Shown here piece by piece: positions 21,001-29,808 of a stretch of 64,000 nt of DNA (position 1 is its first letter; every line of letters starts with the position of its first letter). This DNA comes from Cupriavidus pauculus. GTDB taxonomy: Bacteria > Pseudomonadota > Gammaproteobacteria > Burkholderiales > Burkholderiaceae. Location of the stretch: contig NZ_BPUO01000007.1 in assembly GCF_022179805.1 (NCBI RefSeq), forward strand, positions 310,001 through 374,000. The letters are read 5' to 3'. The notes beneath the pieces were generated by a model. It did not search any database, was not told where the DNA came from, and saw only the letters and a program-made list of their open reading frames with translations. The translations under genes and the position numbers were made by a program.

Positions 21001-22833
21001 TTACTGGGCAGCCGCCGCGACCGCGGCCGGCTGCAATTGCTCCGCCGCCGGACCCAGGGCCAGCGCGGGCACATAGGTCAGCGCGCCAACCAGCAGGACC
21101 GAACCCACCAGCAGCACCACGAACAGCGGGCCGTGCGTGGGCATGGTCCCCGACGTGGCCGGCGTGCGGCGCTTGGCTGCCAGCGAACCGGCCATCGCCA
21201 GCACGGGCACGATGATCCAGAAGCGGCCGAACCACATCGCGGCGGCCAGCAGCACGTTGTAGAACGGCGTGTTGGCGGACAGGCCTGCGAAGGCGCTACC
21301 GTTGTTGTTGGCGGCCGACGACAGCGCGTACAGGATTTCAGAGAAGCCATGCGTGCCCGGGTTGAACACGCCCGCGCGGCCCGGATCGGCCATCACCGCG
21401 ATGGCAGTGCCCACCAGCACCAACAGCGGCGTGACCAGGATGGCCACGGCCGTCATCTTCATCTCGTACGCCTCGATCTTCTTGCCCAGGTATTCGGGCG
21501 TGCGGCCGATCATCAGGCCGGCGATGAACACCGCCAGCACCGCGTAGACCAGCATGCCGTACAGGCCGGAACCCACGCCGCCGAACACCACCTCGCCGAG
21601 CTGCATCAACAGCATCGGCACCAGGCCACCAATCGCCGTGAACGAATCGTGCATGGCATTGACCGCGCCGCACGATGCCGCCGTGGTGATCGTCGCGAAC
21701 AGTGCCGACGCCGAGATGCCGAAGCGCACTTCCTTGCCTTCCATGTTGCCGCCGGCCTGCAGCGCGGACGCCGCATGGTCGATCGGCAACGACGACAGCG
21801 CCGCGTTGACCTGTTGCTCCGACACCATGGCGGCCAGCGCCATCACCACGAAGATCACGGTCATCGACGCAATCACGGCCACGCCCTGGCGGCGGTCACG
21901 CACCATCTCGCCGAACGTGAAGCACAGCGCGGCCGGGATCAGGAAGATGGCCAGCATCTCGATGAAGTTGGCGAGCGGCGTGGGGTTCTCGAACGGGTGC
22001 GCCGAGTTGGCGTTGAAGAAACCGCCACCATTGGTGCCGATCATCTTGATGGCTTCCTGCGACGCCACCGGACCCATCGCCAGCGTCTGCCGGTCGGTCT
22101 TCATGTCTTCGGTGACAGGCTTGCCTTCCTTGTCGAGCACGGGCTGGCCCGCCGCATCGACCTTGGGCTGCATGTACTCCACGGCCGACACCAGGTTCAC
22201 TTCCTTGTAGCTGTCGAAGTTCTGGATCACGCCCTGGCCAACCAGCGCCACGGCCATGACGATCGACAGCGGCAGCAGCACATACAGCGTGCAGCGCGTG
22301 AGATCGACCCAGAAGTTGCCGATGGTCCGTGCGCTATGCCGCGCGAAGCCACGGATCAGCGCGAACACCACGGCGATGCCGGTGGCCGCCGAGAAGAAGT
22401 TCTGCACCGTCAGCGCCAGCATCTGCGTCAGGTAGCTCATCGTCGATTCGCCGGCGTATCCCTGCCAGTTGGTATTGGCAACAAAGCTGACGGCCGTGTT
22501 GAACGACGAATCGGGCGACACCGCGCCAAACCCCTGCGGGTTCAGCGGCAGCATGCCCTGCAGGCGCTGCACCGCATACACGGCGATCACGCCCAGCACG
22601 TTGAAGACGATCACGGCGATGGCGTACTGCTTCCAGCCCATCTCGGCATCGGCGCGCACACCGGCCAGCCGGTACATCGCGCGTTCGACCGGACGGCCCC
22701 AGGCCGTCAGCGCATAGTTGCCCTCTTCGATGGCGCGGCGCATGTAGCGCCCCAGGAACGGCCCCGCCACGAAGAGCACGGCGAGGAACAGGACGAGAAG
22801 TCCCAGGAATTGGGAAAGATTCGGCGTCGACAT
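21001..22833 (-). CDS. kdpA: Potassium-transporting ATPase potassium-binding subunit KdpA
   Basis: Channel-like subunit of KdpFABC that selects K+. The 610-residue product is strongly hydrophobic, with about ten membrane helices and the repeated selectivity-filter-type segments ([57 protein letters not shown]) typical of KdpA. Its ATG overlaps the kdpF stop by one base (TGATG), so translation is coupled. Confidence 0.97.
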   Translation of the reverse strand: MSTPNLSQFLGLLVLFLAVLFVAGPFLGRYMRRAIEEGNYALTAWGRPVERAMYRLAGVRADAEMGWKQYAIAVIVFNVLGVIAVYAVQRLQGMLPLNPQGFGAVSPDSSFNTAVSFVANTNWQGYAGESTMSYLTQMLALTVQNFFSAATGIAVVFALIRGFARHSARTIGNFWVDLTRCTLYVLLPLSIVMAVALVGQGVIQNFDSYKEVNLVSAVEYMQPKVDAAGQPVLDKEGKPVTEDMKTDRQTLAMGPVASQEAIKMIGTNGGGFFNANSAHPFENPTPLANFIEMLAIFLIPAALCFTFGEMVRDRRQGVAVIASMTVIFVVMALAAMVSEQQVNAALSSLPIDHAASALQAGGNMEGKEVRFGISASALFATITTAASCGAVNAMHDSFTAIGGLVPMLLMQLGEVVFGGVGSGLYGMLVYAVLAVFIAGLMIGRTPEYLGKKIEAYEMKMTAVAILVTPLLVLVGTAIAVMADPGRAGVFNPGTHGFSEILYALSSAANNNGSAFAGLSANTPFYNVLLAAAMWFGRFWIIVPVLAMAGSLAAKRRTPATSGTMPTHGPLFVVLLVGSVLLVGALTYVPALALGPAAEQLQPAAVAAAAQ

Positions 22834-22922
22834 CAGAATTTCTCCGGCCGGAACAGCGCGACAAGCAGGTAGATGAAGATGGCTGCGGCCAGGCCGCCGC
22901 TAAGCAGGTCGGTCCAGTCCAT
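22833..22922 (-). CDS. kdpF: Small subunit KdpF
   Basis: A 29-residue single-helix peptide, [10 protein letters not shown]... ending [10 protein letters not shown], that stabilises the Kdp complex in the membrane. The helix covers about residues 7-24 and the C-terminal RPEKF is the family signature. It overlaps kdpA by one base and the upstream small ORF by one base. Confidence 0.93.
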   Translation of the reverse strand: MDWTDLLSGGLAAAIFIYLLVALFRPEKF

Positions 22923-23083
22923 CAGAGCCCCCTGTCGGTGGCGGAATGTTTGGGGGTCGCGCCGCCATCGTCGAGGCTGCCCCGCCCCGCAGGCAGGTTC
23001 GCGCCTAGCGCGGCGCACAGGGCCAGCAGCGCGCCCGTCAACGCGCCGAAACCCAGCAATACGAGGAAATAGATCCCGTCCAT
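22922..23083 (-). CDS. Small membrane protein coupled to kdpF
   Basis: A 53-residue ORF from the ATG at 23083: MDGIYFLVLLGFGALTGALL, then a hydrophobic run to about residue 30 and a polar tail ending SATDRGL. Its TGA overlaps the kdpF ATG in the form TGATG, exactly like the kdpF/kdpA junction, which argues that it is translated and part of the operon. One membrane helix is predicted (about 4-30). It begins about 40 nt after the predicted transcription start. No strong Shine-Dalgarno is visible. Small hydrophobic ORFs in this position occur in other proteobacteria, but I know of no established function; a KdpF-like stabiliser or regulator is a guess. Confidence 0.7.
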   Translation of the reverse strand: MDGIYFLVLLGFGALTGALLALCAALGANLPAGRGSLDDGGATPKHSATDRGL

Positions 23084-23128
23084 GATGTGTGTGCAGGCAT
23101 GGCGCCTGCCGAGTGATTCACGGAAGGG

Positions 23129-23134
23129 AGATTA
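23129..23134 (-). promoter_or_regulatory. Candidate kdp promoter -10 element
   Basis: TAATCT on the minus strand, 46 bp before the small membrane ORF. The -35 position has only a T-rich match (TTTTTA nearby), as expected for an activator-dependent promoter. The predicted start near 23122 places the KdpE-like site at about -50 to -75. Confidence 0.5.
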
Positions 23135-23172
23135 GGGATTGGGGGGTAAAAACGGGGTAGAGAGGCGGAAAG

Positions 23173-23197
23173 GGGGTGTAAAGGAAATATAAAAATG
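23173..23197 (-). promoter_or_regulatory. KdpE operator-like sequence
   Basis: On the minus strand the 25-bp site reads CATTTTTATA, then TTTCCTTTACACCCC. From memory the E. coli kdp operator is CATTTTTATA, then CTTTTTTTACACCCC: both flanks are identical and only three internal pyrimidine positions differ. Its distance from the predicted start fits the E. coli arrangement. The match rests on my recollection of the E. coli sequence. Confidence 0.7.
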
Positions 23198-23254
23198 GGG
23201 AGAGGCGTCGTTTATCCCCTCGTGGCTTGGCTTCCGGCTACCGCCTTGTTTTTG

Positions 23255-23388
23255 CTCCCCTCTCCCGCGAAGTGGGAGAGGGGTTGGGGGTGAGGGCCGG
23301 AGGCTCTGCTTGCCGATTTGTCGCAATTTGAACCGCTGCGCCCTCTCCCTCGGCCCCTCTCCCGCCTGGCGGGAGAGGGGAGAAAACC
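23255..23388. repeat. REP-like paired palindromic repeat, copy 2
   Basis: 134 bp nearly identical to 6181-6312: left hairpin CCCCTCTCCCGC / GTGGGAGAGGGG, spacer with GGCTCTGCTTGCCGA and TTGTCGCAATTTG, right hairpin CCCCTCTCCCGC / GCGGGAGAGGGG, ending AGAAAACC. It lies 27 bp past the corA stop and just upstream of the kdp control region. Confidence 0.9.
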
Positions 23389-23415
23389 TGGAGCAAAACG
23401 AAGGCTCGTCGCCGC

Positions 23416-24387
23416 CTACAGCCACCCCGCCCTATGCAACTTCCGCCAAAGCAACCCGCAAGCCGTAGCCGTAAATCCAATTGCCACCGGATACGCGTAG
23501 TGCCACTTCAGTTCCGGCATGAAATCGAAGTTCATGCCATACAGCGAGAACACCACGGTCGGTACCGCCAGGATGGCGCCCCAGCCAGCCAGGCGCTTGA
23601 CTACCTCGTTCTGCGCCACGGTCACCAGCGCCAGGTTCACCTGCACCGCGGTGGTCAGCATTTCGCGCACCACGTCGAGCGATCGGACGATGCGGCTGCA
23701 GTGGTCCTCGATATCGCGGAAATACGCCCGCAGTTCCTTCGGCACCAGGTCTTCATGCAGGCGGATCAGCTGCGCGCACATGTCCTCCACGGGATAGACG
23801 GCATTGCGCAGCCGCAGCACCTGATGCTTCACGTGGTACAGCCGCTGGATGGCCGCGCGGTCGAATTCGTCGCGGAAGATGCCCTGCTCCAGTTGCTCGA
23901 AGGTGTCCTCCAGCCGCGTGACGATGGGCAGGTAGTGGTCGACCACGAAGTCCATCAGCGCGTAGAGCACGTAGCCGGGGCCGCGCGCCAGCCCCTGCGG
24001 GTCTTCCTCGCAGCGTTCCCGCACAGGCGCGTACGTGGAGCTGGCGCCGTGGCGCACCGACACCACGTAGTTGGGGCCGACAAACAGATGGGTCTCGCCC
24101 ACCACCACATCCTCGCCAACCAGCTGCGCGGTGTTGAGCACCACGAACACCGATTCGCCATAGGTTTCCAGCTTGGGTCGCTGGTGGGCGTCCAGCGCGT
24201 CCTCGACGGCGAGATCGTGCAGCCCGAAGGCCTGCTGAACACGCCGCAGCAGCGTCAGGTCTGGCTCGTGCAGCCCCAGCCAGACGAACGTGCCGGGCTC
24301 GGCCAGCGCGTGGGCGATGTCCGCGAACTCGACCGTGCCGAGTTTCTTGCCATTTCGATAGGCCGCGCAATTGACGATGGCGCCCAT
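23416..24387 (-). CDS. corA: CorA-family magnesium/cobalt transporter
   Basis: Inner-membrane divalent cation channel. I chose the ATG at 24387 (MGAIVNCAAYRNGKKL), giving 323 residues, the usual CorA size; upstream in-frame codons look non-coding. A long soluble N-terminal funnel domain (VWLGLHEPD, AVEDALDAHQRPKLE, DFVVDHYLPIVTRLED) is followed by two C-terminal membrane helices separated by the signature YGMN (283-286), the cation selectivity motif. The loop after GMN (FDFMPEL) is the normal acidic type. Transport specificity (Mg, Co or Ni) cannot be told from the sequence. Confidence 0.95.
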   Translation of the reverse strand: MGAIVNCAAYRNGKKLGTVEFADIAHALAEPGTFVWLGLHEPDLTLLRRVQQAFGLHDLAVEDALDAHQRPKLETYGESVFVVLNTAQLVGEDVVVGETHLFVGPNYVVSVRHGASSTYAPVRERCEEDPQGLARGPGYVLYALMDFVVDHYLPIVTRLEDTFEQLEQGIFRDEFDRAAIQRLYHVKHQVLRLRNAVYPVEDMCAQLIRLHEDLVPKELRAYFRDIEDHCSRIVRSLDVVREMLTTAVQVNLALVTVAQNEVVKRLAGWGAILAVPTVVFSLYGMNFDFMPELKWHYAYPVAIGFTATACGLLWRKLHRAGWL

Positions 24388-24613
24388 GGGTGCTCCGGTG
24401 TCGAGATGCGCAATCGTAACGTGCGCCGCGTAACGGTGCGATAGGCGTTGCGCTGACATCAGGGTGTACCCGTATCGCCCCGCCCGCCACATGAGTGCGC
24501 CCTTGCGCGGGGCATATGGTCCGCATGGTCCACCCCCGGCAGGATGACCAAGATTTGTTACAGTTCCCGAGAAATCCGACGTTAGAATGTCCCATTTCCA
24601 CGGTCACCCGGCT

Positions 24614-25447
24614 ATGTCCCAGAAGAAATCGCCACGTTTCGAGCTGCGCAGTGGCAATGTCGACGCCCTCCTTCTCGCTCTGCAGACTGCCGACATGGAC
24701 GCGCTGCGGGACGACCTCCTCTCCCGCTTCGAATCAACCCCCGATTTCTTCTCAGACGATGTGGTGGCGCTTGACCTGCGCCGCCTGGAAGGCGACGGCG
24801 CGCTGGCGCTGGACCGCGTGATCGACACCCTTGCCACCCTGAAGGCCCGCGCCATCGGCGTGGTGGCACGCGCCGACCAGCGCGCCTGGGCCGGTGAATT
24901 CGGGCTGCCGCTGCTGGACAGCCAGAGCCGTCGCGGTGGCCGCGACGAAGCCGCGAAGGACAAGCCCGAGGCCGACAACGCCGGGGACAAGGCCGCTGCT
25001 GGCGTCAATGGCACCGCCTCGGCCACGGCCGAAGCCTCGGTGAACGGCTCGGCCTCGGAGATCGCCGAGATCATGGCCGCCGCCAACGCCGCTGCCAGCA
25101 CGCCGCGCGCCATTCCCACGCTGGTGGTGGACAAGCCGCTGCGGTCGGGCCAGCAGATCTACGCGCAGGGCGACGTAGTGATCCTGGACCTGGTCAGCTA
25201 CGGCGCCGAAGTCATTGCCGAAGGCAACATCCATATCTATGCCCCGCTGCGCGGCCGTGCGCTGGCGGGCGTCAAGGGCAACCCGGACGCGCGCATCTTC
25301 TGCACGTGCCTGGAGCCCGAACTGATTTCCATCGCCGGCATCTACCGGACCGCCGAGCAGACGCTGCCGGCGGACGTGCTCGGCAAGTCGGCCCAGGTAC
25401 GCCTGGCCGACGAAAAACTGATTCTCGAACCGCTGCGGATGAAGTGA
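24614..25447 (+). CDS. minC: Septum site-determining protein MinC
   Basis: FtsZ polymerisation inhibitor that blocks polar division. I prefer the ATG at 24614 ([15 protein letters not shown]); an in-frame ATG at 24587 adds nine residues. The 277-residue product has the N-terminal inhibitory domain (about 1-105), an Ala/Glu-rich low-complexity linker (about 115-165) longer than in E. coli, and the C-terminal beta-helix MinD-binding domain (about 170-277, [53 protein letters not shown]). First gene of minCDE. Confidence 0.96.
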   Translation: MSQKKSPRFELRSGNVDALLLALQTADMDALRDDLLSRFESTPDFFSDDVVALDLRRLEGDGALALDRVIDTLATLKARAIGVVARADQRAWAGEFGLPLLDSQSRRGGRDEAAKDKPEADNAGDKAAAGVNGTASATAEASVNGSASEIAEIMAAANAAASTPRAIPTLVVDKPLRSGQQIYAQGDVVILDLVSYGAEVIAEGNIHIYAPLRGRALAGVKGNPDARIFCTCLEPELISIAGIYRTAEQTLPADVLGKSAQVRLADEKLILEPLRMK

Positions 25448-25493
25448 CCGCGGTGCCAACCGAACGATATCCACTCATACCGGACCAAGAGCC

Positions 25494-26306
25494 ATGGCAA
25501 AAATCATCGTAGTGACCTCCGGCAAGGGAGGCGTTGGCAAGACCACCACCAGCGCGAGCTTCGCCGCCGGCCTGGCCCTGCGTGGCCACAAGACTGCCGT
25601 GATCGACTTCGACGTCGGCCTGCGCAACCTCGACCTGATCATGGGTTGCGAGCGCCGCGTGGTGTATGACCTGATCAACGTGGTACAGGGCGAAGCGAAC
25701 CTGCACCAGGCGCTGATCAAGGACAAGAAGTGCGAGAACCTGTTCATCCTGCCGGCCTCGCAGACGCGCGACAAGGAAGCGCTGACCCGCGAAGGCGTGG
25801 AGAAGGTCATCAACGACCTGAAGGCCATGGACTTCGAGTTCATCGTCTGCGATTCGCCGGCCGGCATCGAGACCGGCGCGCTGATGGCCATGTACTTTGC
25901 CGACGAAGCCTTGATCGTGACCAACCCCGAGGTGTCGTCGGTGCGCGATTCGGACCGCATTCTCGGTATCCTCGCATCGAAGACCAAGCGCGCCAGCGAA
26001 GGCGAGCCGATCAAGGAACACCTGCTGATCACGCGCTACAACCCGAAGCGCGTGCATGGCGGCGAGATGCTGTCGCTGACCGACATCCAGGAAATCCTGC
26101 GCATCAAGCTGATTGGGGTGGTGCCGGAATCGGAAGCCGTGCTGCACGCATCGAACCAGGGCACGCCGGCCATCCACCTGGAAGGCACCGACGTGGCCGA
26201 CGCCTACGCCGACGTGGTGGACCGCTTCCTGGGCAAGGAAAAGCCGCTGCGTTTCACCGACTACCAGAAACCGGGGCTGCTTTCGCGCATCTTCGGCAAC
26301 AAGTAA
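25494..26306 (+). CDS. minD: Septum site-determining protein MinD
   Basis: Membrane-associated ATPase that recruits MinC and oscillates with MinE. The 270-residue product has a deviant Walker [12 protein letters not shown] near residues 9-19, switch [11 protein letters not shown], Walker B-like [11 protein letters not shown], and a C-terminal amphipathic membrane-targeting helix ([10 protein letters not shown]). Length equals E. coli MinD. It is 46 bp after minC and 17 bp before minE. Confidence 0.98.
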   Translation: MAKIIVVTSGKGGVGKTTTSASFAAGLALRGHKTAVIDFDVGLRNLDLIMGCERRVVYDLINVVQGEANLHQALIKDKKCENLFILPASQTRDKEALTREGVEKVINDLKAMDFEFIVCDSPAGIETGALMAMYFADEALIVTNPEVSSVRDSDRILGILASKTKRASEGEPIKEHLLITRYNPKRVHGGEMLSLTDIQEILRIKLIGVVPESEAVLHASNQGTPAIHLEGTDVADAYADVVDRFLGKEKPLRFTDYQKPGLLSRIFGNK

Positions 26307-26323
26307 TAGGAGGGCTCATCCAT

Positions 26324-26578
26324 ATGTCGATCCTGTCCTTCCTGCTGGGGGAAAAGAAGAAATCCGCATCGGTCGCCAAGGAGCGCCTGCAGATCATTCT
26401 GGCCCACGAACGTTCCGGCCATTCCGCGCCGGCCGATTATCTGCCGGCCCTGCAGCGCGAACTCGTGGCGGTGATTTCGAAATACGTGAAGATCAGCGAC
26501 CAGGATCTGCGCGTGAGCCTGGAGCGCCAGGACAACCTGGAAGTGCTCGAGGTGAAAATCGAAATTCCGCAGGCCTGA
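26324..26578 (+). CDS. minE: Cell division topological specificity factor MinE
   Basis: An 84-residue MinD ATPase activator that gives the Min system its midcell specificity. The N-terminus [15 protein letters not shown] is the membrane-binding helix, followed by the MinD-contact helix ([13 protein letters not shown]) and the C-terminal dimerisation domain ([11 protein letters not shown]...VKIEIPQA). An AGGAGGG ribosome-binding site lies just upstream of the ATG. Confidence 0.97.
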   Translation: MSILSFLLGEKKKSASVAKERLQIILAHERSGHSAPADYLPALQRELVAVISKYVKISDQDLRVSLERQDNLEVLEVKIEIPQA

Positions 26579-26966
26579 GTACGCCGGATATTCCTCTAGC
26601 TATTCTCTGATCCCTTCCAAGGGATAACCCTTCCCCACGTTCGTTGGGGATATTGCACCGCAGCAACCGCCCTGCCGGGCGGTTGTGCTGCGCGCTGCCT
26701 TTCGCGCCCAATACCGCTCCCCGCCTCGAATGCACCGCTCTGGCGCGTGGTGCCTTGCACCATTTCAACAGCCCTCCGACATTCTGTAGCGGCAAACCAA
26801 CGGATTTGCACCAAATGTCTCCTTCATATGCGCCAAGGCTTCGGTTTTATGTCGCAACGATCCGCCTTTTGATAAATTTTCGCGGCGTTTAGTGCAAACG
26901 TTATCCACAAAGAATGGACGCGCCGTGATCCGGGGCGATCCAGCCACAAGACAGAAAAGGAGCACC
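26579..26966. other. minE-porin intergenic region
   Basis: This 388-bp region is AT-richer toward the porin and holds a hairpin (26660-26691), a TTGATA hexamer (26869-26874) without a convincing -10 partner, a perfect DnaA-box 9-mer TTATCCACA (26901-26909) and a strong AAAAGGAG ribosome-binding site before the porin ATG. No extra gene is evident. Confidence 0.6.
26660..26691 (+). terminator. Hairpin after minCDE, possible terminator
   Basis: GCAGCAACCGCCC TGCC GGGCGGTTGTGCTGC forms a long stem with one small bulge, 82 bp after minE. The T-tract is lacking (GCGCTGCCTTTCG follows), so termination here is uncertain. Confidence 0.4.
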
Positions 26967-28067
26967 ATGAAGAAATCGCTACTGACCCTCGCTCTCGGTT
27001 CGCTGTTTGCCAGCAGCGCCTTCGCGCAAACTTCGGTGACGCTGTACGGTATCGTTGACCAGAGCGTCCGCTTCCAGACGAACGCTGACGCTGGCAACCA
27101 CAGCCAGACCCAGCTGACGAACGGCGCCATCACCAACAGCCGTTGGGGCCTGAAGGGCTCGGAAGCCCTGGGTAACAACCTGAAGGCTATCTTCCAGCTC
27201 GAAAACGGTTTTGATCCGGATACGGGTCGTTCGAACCAAGTCAGCAGCCAGAACCCGAGCGGCCGTCTGTTCGGTCGTCAGGCTTACGTCGGCCTGGCCG
27301 GCGACTTCGGCGCGATCAAGCTGGGTCGTCAGTACACCGAAGGCTTTAACCTGTTCGGCGACTTCGATCCGCTGACCATCGGTAACTACGACAACAACGC
27401 CTGGCCGTTCTTCCTGACGCAATTCCGCGCAGACAACGTCGTCAGCTACTCGGGTTCGTTCAGCGGCCTGAACGTGGGCGCCAGCTACGGCTTCGGTGAG
27501 CAAGCCGGCAGCCTGACCAAGGGTCAGTACGTGGGCGCGCGCGCTTCGTACGACATCGGACCGTTCGGCATCGGCGGCGTGTACCAGGAATTCCGCGACA
27601 CCACTGCTGCCAAGAACAAGCAGCAAATGTGGGGCGTGGCCGGTAAGTACACGGTTGGCGCGACCAAGCTGTTCCTGGGTTACATCGGCGGCAAGGACAA
27701 GACCGGCAGCATCGACGCCGGCTTCTTCTCGCCGAGCAACACGGCCAACCCCATCCCGGCTGGCGGCAACGCACAGGCCAACCCGCGCAAGGACACGATC
27801 GGCTACATCGGCGCGACGTACCAGGCCACCCCGGCACTGGCACTGACCGGCGTGTTCTACGGCGACTTCATCGACAACAAGAACGGCATCAACGACAACA
27901 GCGGCAAGCGCTACACCGGCGTCCTGCTGGCCGAGTACTCGCTGTCGAAGCGCACGCAGGTCTATGGCACGGTTGACTTCAACAAGGTCACCGGTGGCGC
28001 CAAGACCGAACTGCCGGGCCGCAACAACCAGACTGGCGTGGCCGCAGGTATCCGCCACATCTTCTGA
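26967..28067 (+). CDS. Gram-negative general porin (OmpC/Omp32-like)
   Basis: Outer-membrane trimeric beta-barrel porin. The 366-residue precursor has a 20-residue signal peptide (MKKSLLTLALGSLFASSAFA) and the mature start QTSVTLYGIVDQ, the signature of betaproteobacterial porins. NSRWGLKGSEALG, RQAYVGLAGDFGAIKLGRQY (loop 3 region) and a C-terminal GIRHIF ending in phenylalanine for Bam recognition also fit. Codon use has more GGT, GCT and CGT than neighbours, as in strongly expressed genes. Single gene with its own terminator. Confidence 0.96.
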   Translation: MKKSLLTLALGSLFASSAFAQTSVTLYGIVDQSVRFQTNADAGNHSQTQLTNGAITNSRWGLKGSEALGNNLKAIFQLENGFDPDTGRSNQVSSQNPSGRLFGRQAYVGLAGDFGAIKLGRQYTEGFNLFGDFDPLTIGNYDNNAWPFFLTQFRADNVVSYSGSFSGLNVGASYGFGEQAGSLTKGQYVGARASYDIGPFGIGGVYQEFRDTTAAKNKQQMWGVAGKYTVGATKLFLGYIGGKDKTGSIDAGFFSPSNTANPIPAGGNAQANPRKDTIGYIGATYQATPALALTGVFYGDFIDNKNGINDNSGKRYTGVLLAEYSLSKRTQVYGTVDFNKVTGGAKTELPGRNNQTGVAAGIRHIF

Positions 28068-28080
28068 TCGCAGCTTCGGA

Positions 28081-28866
28081 TCAACTGATTTTGGAAAGGC
28101 ACCTTCGGGTGCCTTTTTTTGTTTTGCCCTCCCCCTCCGCCGCGACACTCCTTCCTGCATCGTCCAGCAGCTCCAGCCGGTAGCCGTACGTGTAGACCGG
28201 CACCAGGCGCACGTCGTTTTCATCCCACAGGTTGAGCTTGTTCCGCACACGCGAGATGTGCGTGTCGATGGTGCGCGACATCGGCGAGAACTCGCGTCCC
28301 CAGACCGCCGTGACCATGTGCTCTCGGGGTACCACTCGGTTGGCGTTGCGGAACATCAGCAGGGCCAGTTCGAACTCCTTGGGCGTCAGCGGCACCACCG
28401 CGCCGTCGCGCGTGGCGTGGTGCGTGACGACGTCGAACGCAAAGCGCCCCCAGGCCATCTGGCTGTCGTCGCGCTGGCGCGTGTCGGGATACACCCGCCG
28501 CAGCAGCGCCTGGACGCGCGCGGACAGCTCCACGGGCCGGATCGGCTTGGCCATGTAGTCGTCGGCGCCGGCCGCCAGCGCTGCCGCGATGTCGGTCTCC
28601 GCGTCGCGTCGCGCCACGAACATCACCGGCAGGCGCGGGTCCAGGTGCGTGCGCACCCAGTTCAGCACCTCGATGCCACTTACGTGCGGCGCCTCCCAGT
28701 CCAGCAGCAGCAGGTCGAATGCCACCTTGCGCAAGGTCAGCAACATGCGTCGGCCATCGGTAAAGGTCACGCATTCATGCCCGACACCGGTCACAATCGC
28801 GCGGATCATCGCCGCCTGTGCGCTGTCGCCTTCCAGCGAAGCCACCTTCAGTCCTGTTCTCGTCAT
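28081..28866 (-). CDS. OmpR-family response regulator (orphan)
   Basis: A 261-residue two-domain regulator starting at the ATG at 28866. The receiver has acidic residues Glu12/Asp14, phospho-acceptor Asp56 in LLLLDWEAP and the conserved Lys107 in YMAKPI; the winged helix shows TPKEFELALLMF, VWGREFSPMSRTIDTHISRVRNKL and YTYGYRLELL. After the winged helix it carries a basic tail of about 25 residues encoded through the porin terminator. No histidine kinase gene is adjacent. It is divergent from a second, similar regulator (29052-29774), so the two probably share a control region. Confidence 0.9.
   Translation of the reverse strand: MTRTGLKVASLEGDSAQAAMIRAIVTGVGHECVTFTDGRRMLLTLRKVAFDLLLLDWEAPHVSGIEVLNWVRTHLDPRLPVMFVARRDAETDIAAALAAGADDYMAKPIRPVELSARVQALLRRVYPDTRQRDDSQMAWGRFAFDVVTHHATRDGAVVPLTPKEFELALLMFRNANRVVPREHMVTAVWGREFSPMSRTIDTHISRVRNKLNLWDENDVRLVPVYTYGYRLELLDDAGRSVAAEGEGKTKKGTRRCLSKIS
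28095..28120 (+). terminator. Porin terminator
   Basis: AAAGGCACC TTCG GGTGCC followed by seven T, 27 bp past the porin stop. It lies wholly within the last codons of the convergent response regulator gene. Confidence 0.9.
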
Positions 28867-29051
28867 GCATCGTCGCGCCCGGTACGGGTGCGGGTAGTCA
28901 GTCCGACCACCATTAGATGCGGAGATGCGCACAAACCCTATAAGACGATGCTCATTTTTGTGTCCGCCACAAATGTTTACTTCGTCCGCAACAGGTGGCG
29001 CCCTACCATGGGCCACACCGTACCTTTGGGTATGACAGGAAGGAACCGAAC

Positions 29052-29774
29052 GTGAAGATCGCCGCGCTTGAAGATAATCCGGCCCGCATCATGGTGCTGG
29101 AGCGCGCCCTGAAACAGGGCGGGCACCGCCTTGCACGCTTTTGCGGCGGGCAGCCGCTGGTCGACGCCATCCATCGCGAGCCGTTTGACATGCTGCTGCT
29201 GGACCGTGACGTGGCCGACACGAATGCCGAGGAATTGCTGGAGTGGGTCCGACGCACGCTCGGACACGGCCTGCCCGTGATGATGTTTGGCGCCAGCGAC
29301 GCGGAGTCAGATGTAGCGCGCTGCCTGATGGCCGGCGCCGATGCCTACGTGCCGCAGCCGGTGCGCGACGGCGAACTGCTCGCACGCATCGAGGCGCTGG
29401 CCCGGCGGGCTGCCGCGCAGGCCATGCGGCCGGCGAGTGCCCAGACCGCGGTGCTGAACAACGGCCCGGATCAGCTCGTTTGCGGCGAATACCGTTTCTC
29501 GGTGACCGAGCGTCAGGTGTGGGTGAAGGGCAAGAATGTCACGCTGTCGCCCAAGGAATACGCGCTGGCGCTGCTGCTGTTCCGCAATCTCGGCACGCTG
29601 GTCACGCGGCGCGCGATGATCGACAAGGTCTGGGAGAGCATCGACATGGCCGAGCAGTCGCGCACCATCGACAGCCACCTGTCCCGCATCCGGAACAAGC
29701 TCGCGCTGTGGCCGTTCAACGGCGTGATGCTGCGCACGGTCTACCGGCTGGGCAGCCGGCTGGACGTGGCCTGA
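29052..29774 (+). CDS. OmpR-family response regulator with atypical receiver
   Basis: A 240-residue regulator. I start it at the GTG at 29052 because the protein then begins MKIAALEDN with the receiver acidic pair (Glu7, Asp8), and an AGGAAGG ribosome-binding site lies about 8 bp upstream. Phospho-acceptor Asp51 (LLLDRDVAD) is present, but the invariant receiver Lys is Gln100 (YVPQPVRDG). The C-terminal winged helix is intact (SPKEYALALLLFRNLGTLV, VWESIDMAEQSRTIDSHLSRIRNKL). It resembles its divergent neighbour and has no partner kinase nearby. The Lys to Gln change suggests altered phosphorylation output. Confidence 0.88.
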   Translation: MKIAALEDNPARIMVLERALKQGGHRLARFCGGQPLVDAIHREPFDMLLLDRDVADTNAEELLEWVRRTLGHGLPVMMFGASDAESDVARCLMAGADAYVPQPVRDGELLARIEALARRAAAQAMRPASAQTAVLNNGPDQLVCGEYRFSVTERQVWVKGKNVTLSPKEYALALLLFRNLGTLVTRRAMIDKVWESIDMAEQSRTIDSHLSRIRNKLALWPFNGVMLRTVYRLGSRLDVA

Positions 29775-29808
29775 CGCCGGCCCCTGCCCCGGCGTCGACC
29801 CGTGGTTG

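Larger units (their letters stand above)
23084..23415. other. kdp promoter region and corA 3' flank
   Basis: This 332-bp gap contains, from the kdp side, a short leader, the predicted -10, a polypurine/polypyrimidine tract (about 23120-23215), the KdpE-like operator and the paired REP-like repeat. Both neighbours are on the minus strand, so the repeat may also act as the end of the corA transcript. Confidence 0.7.
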
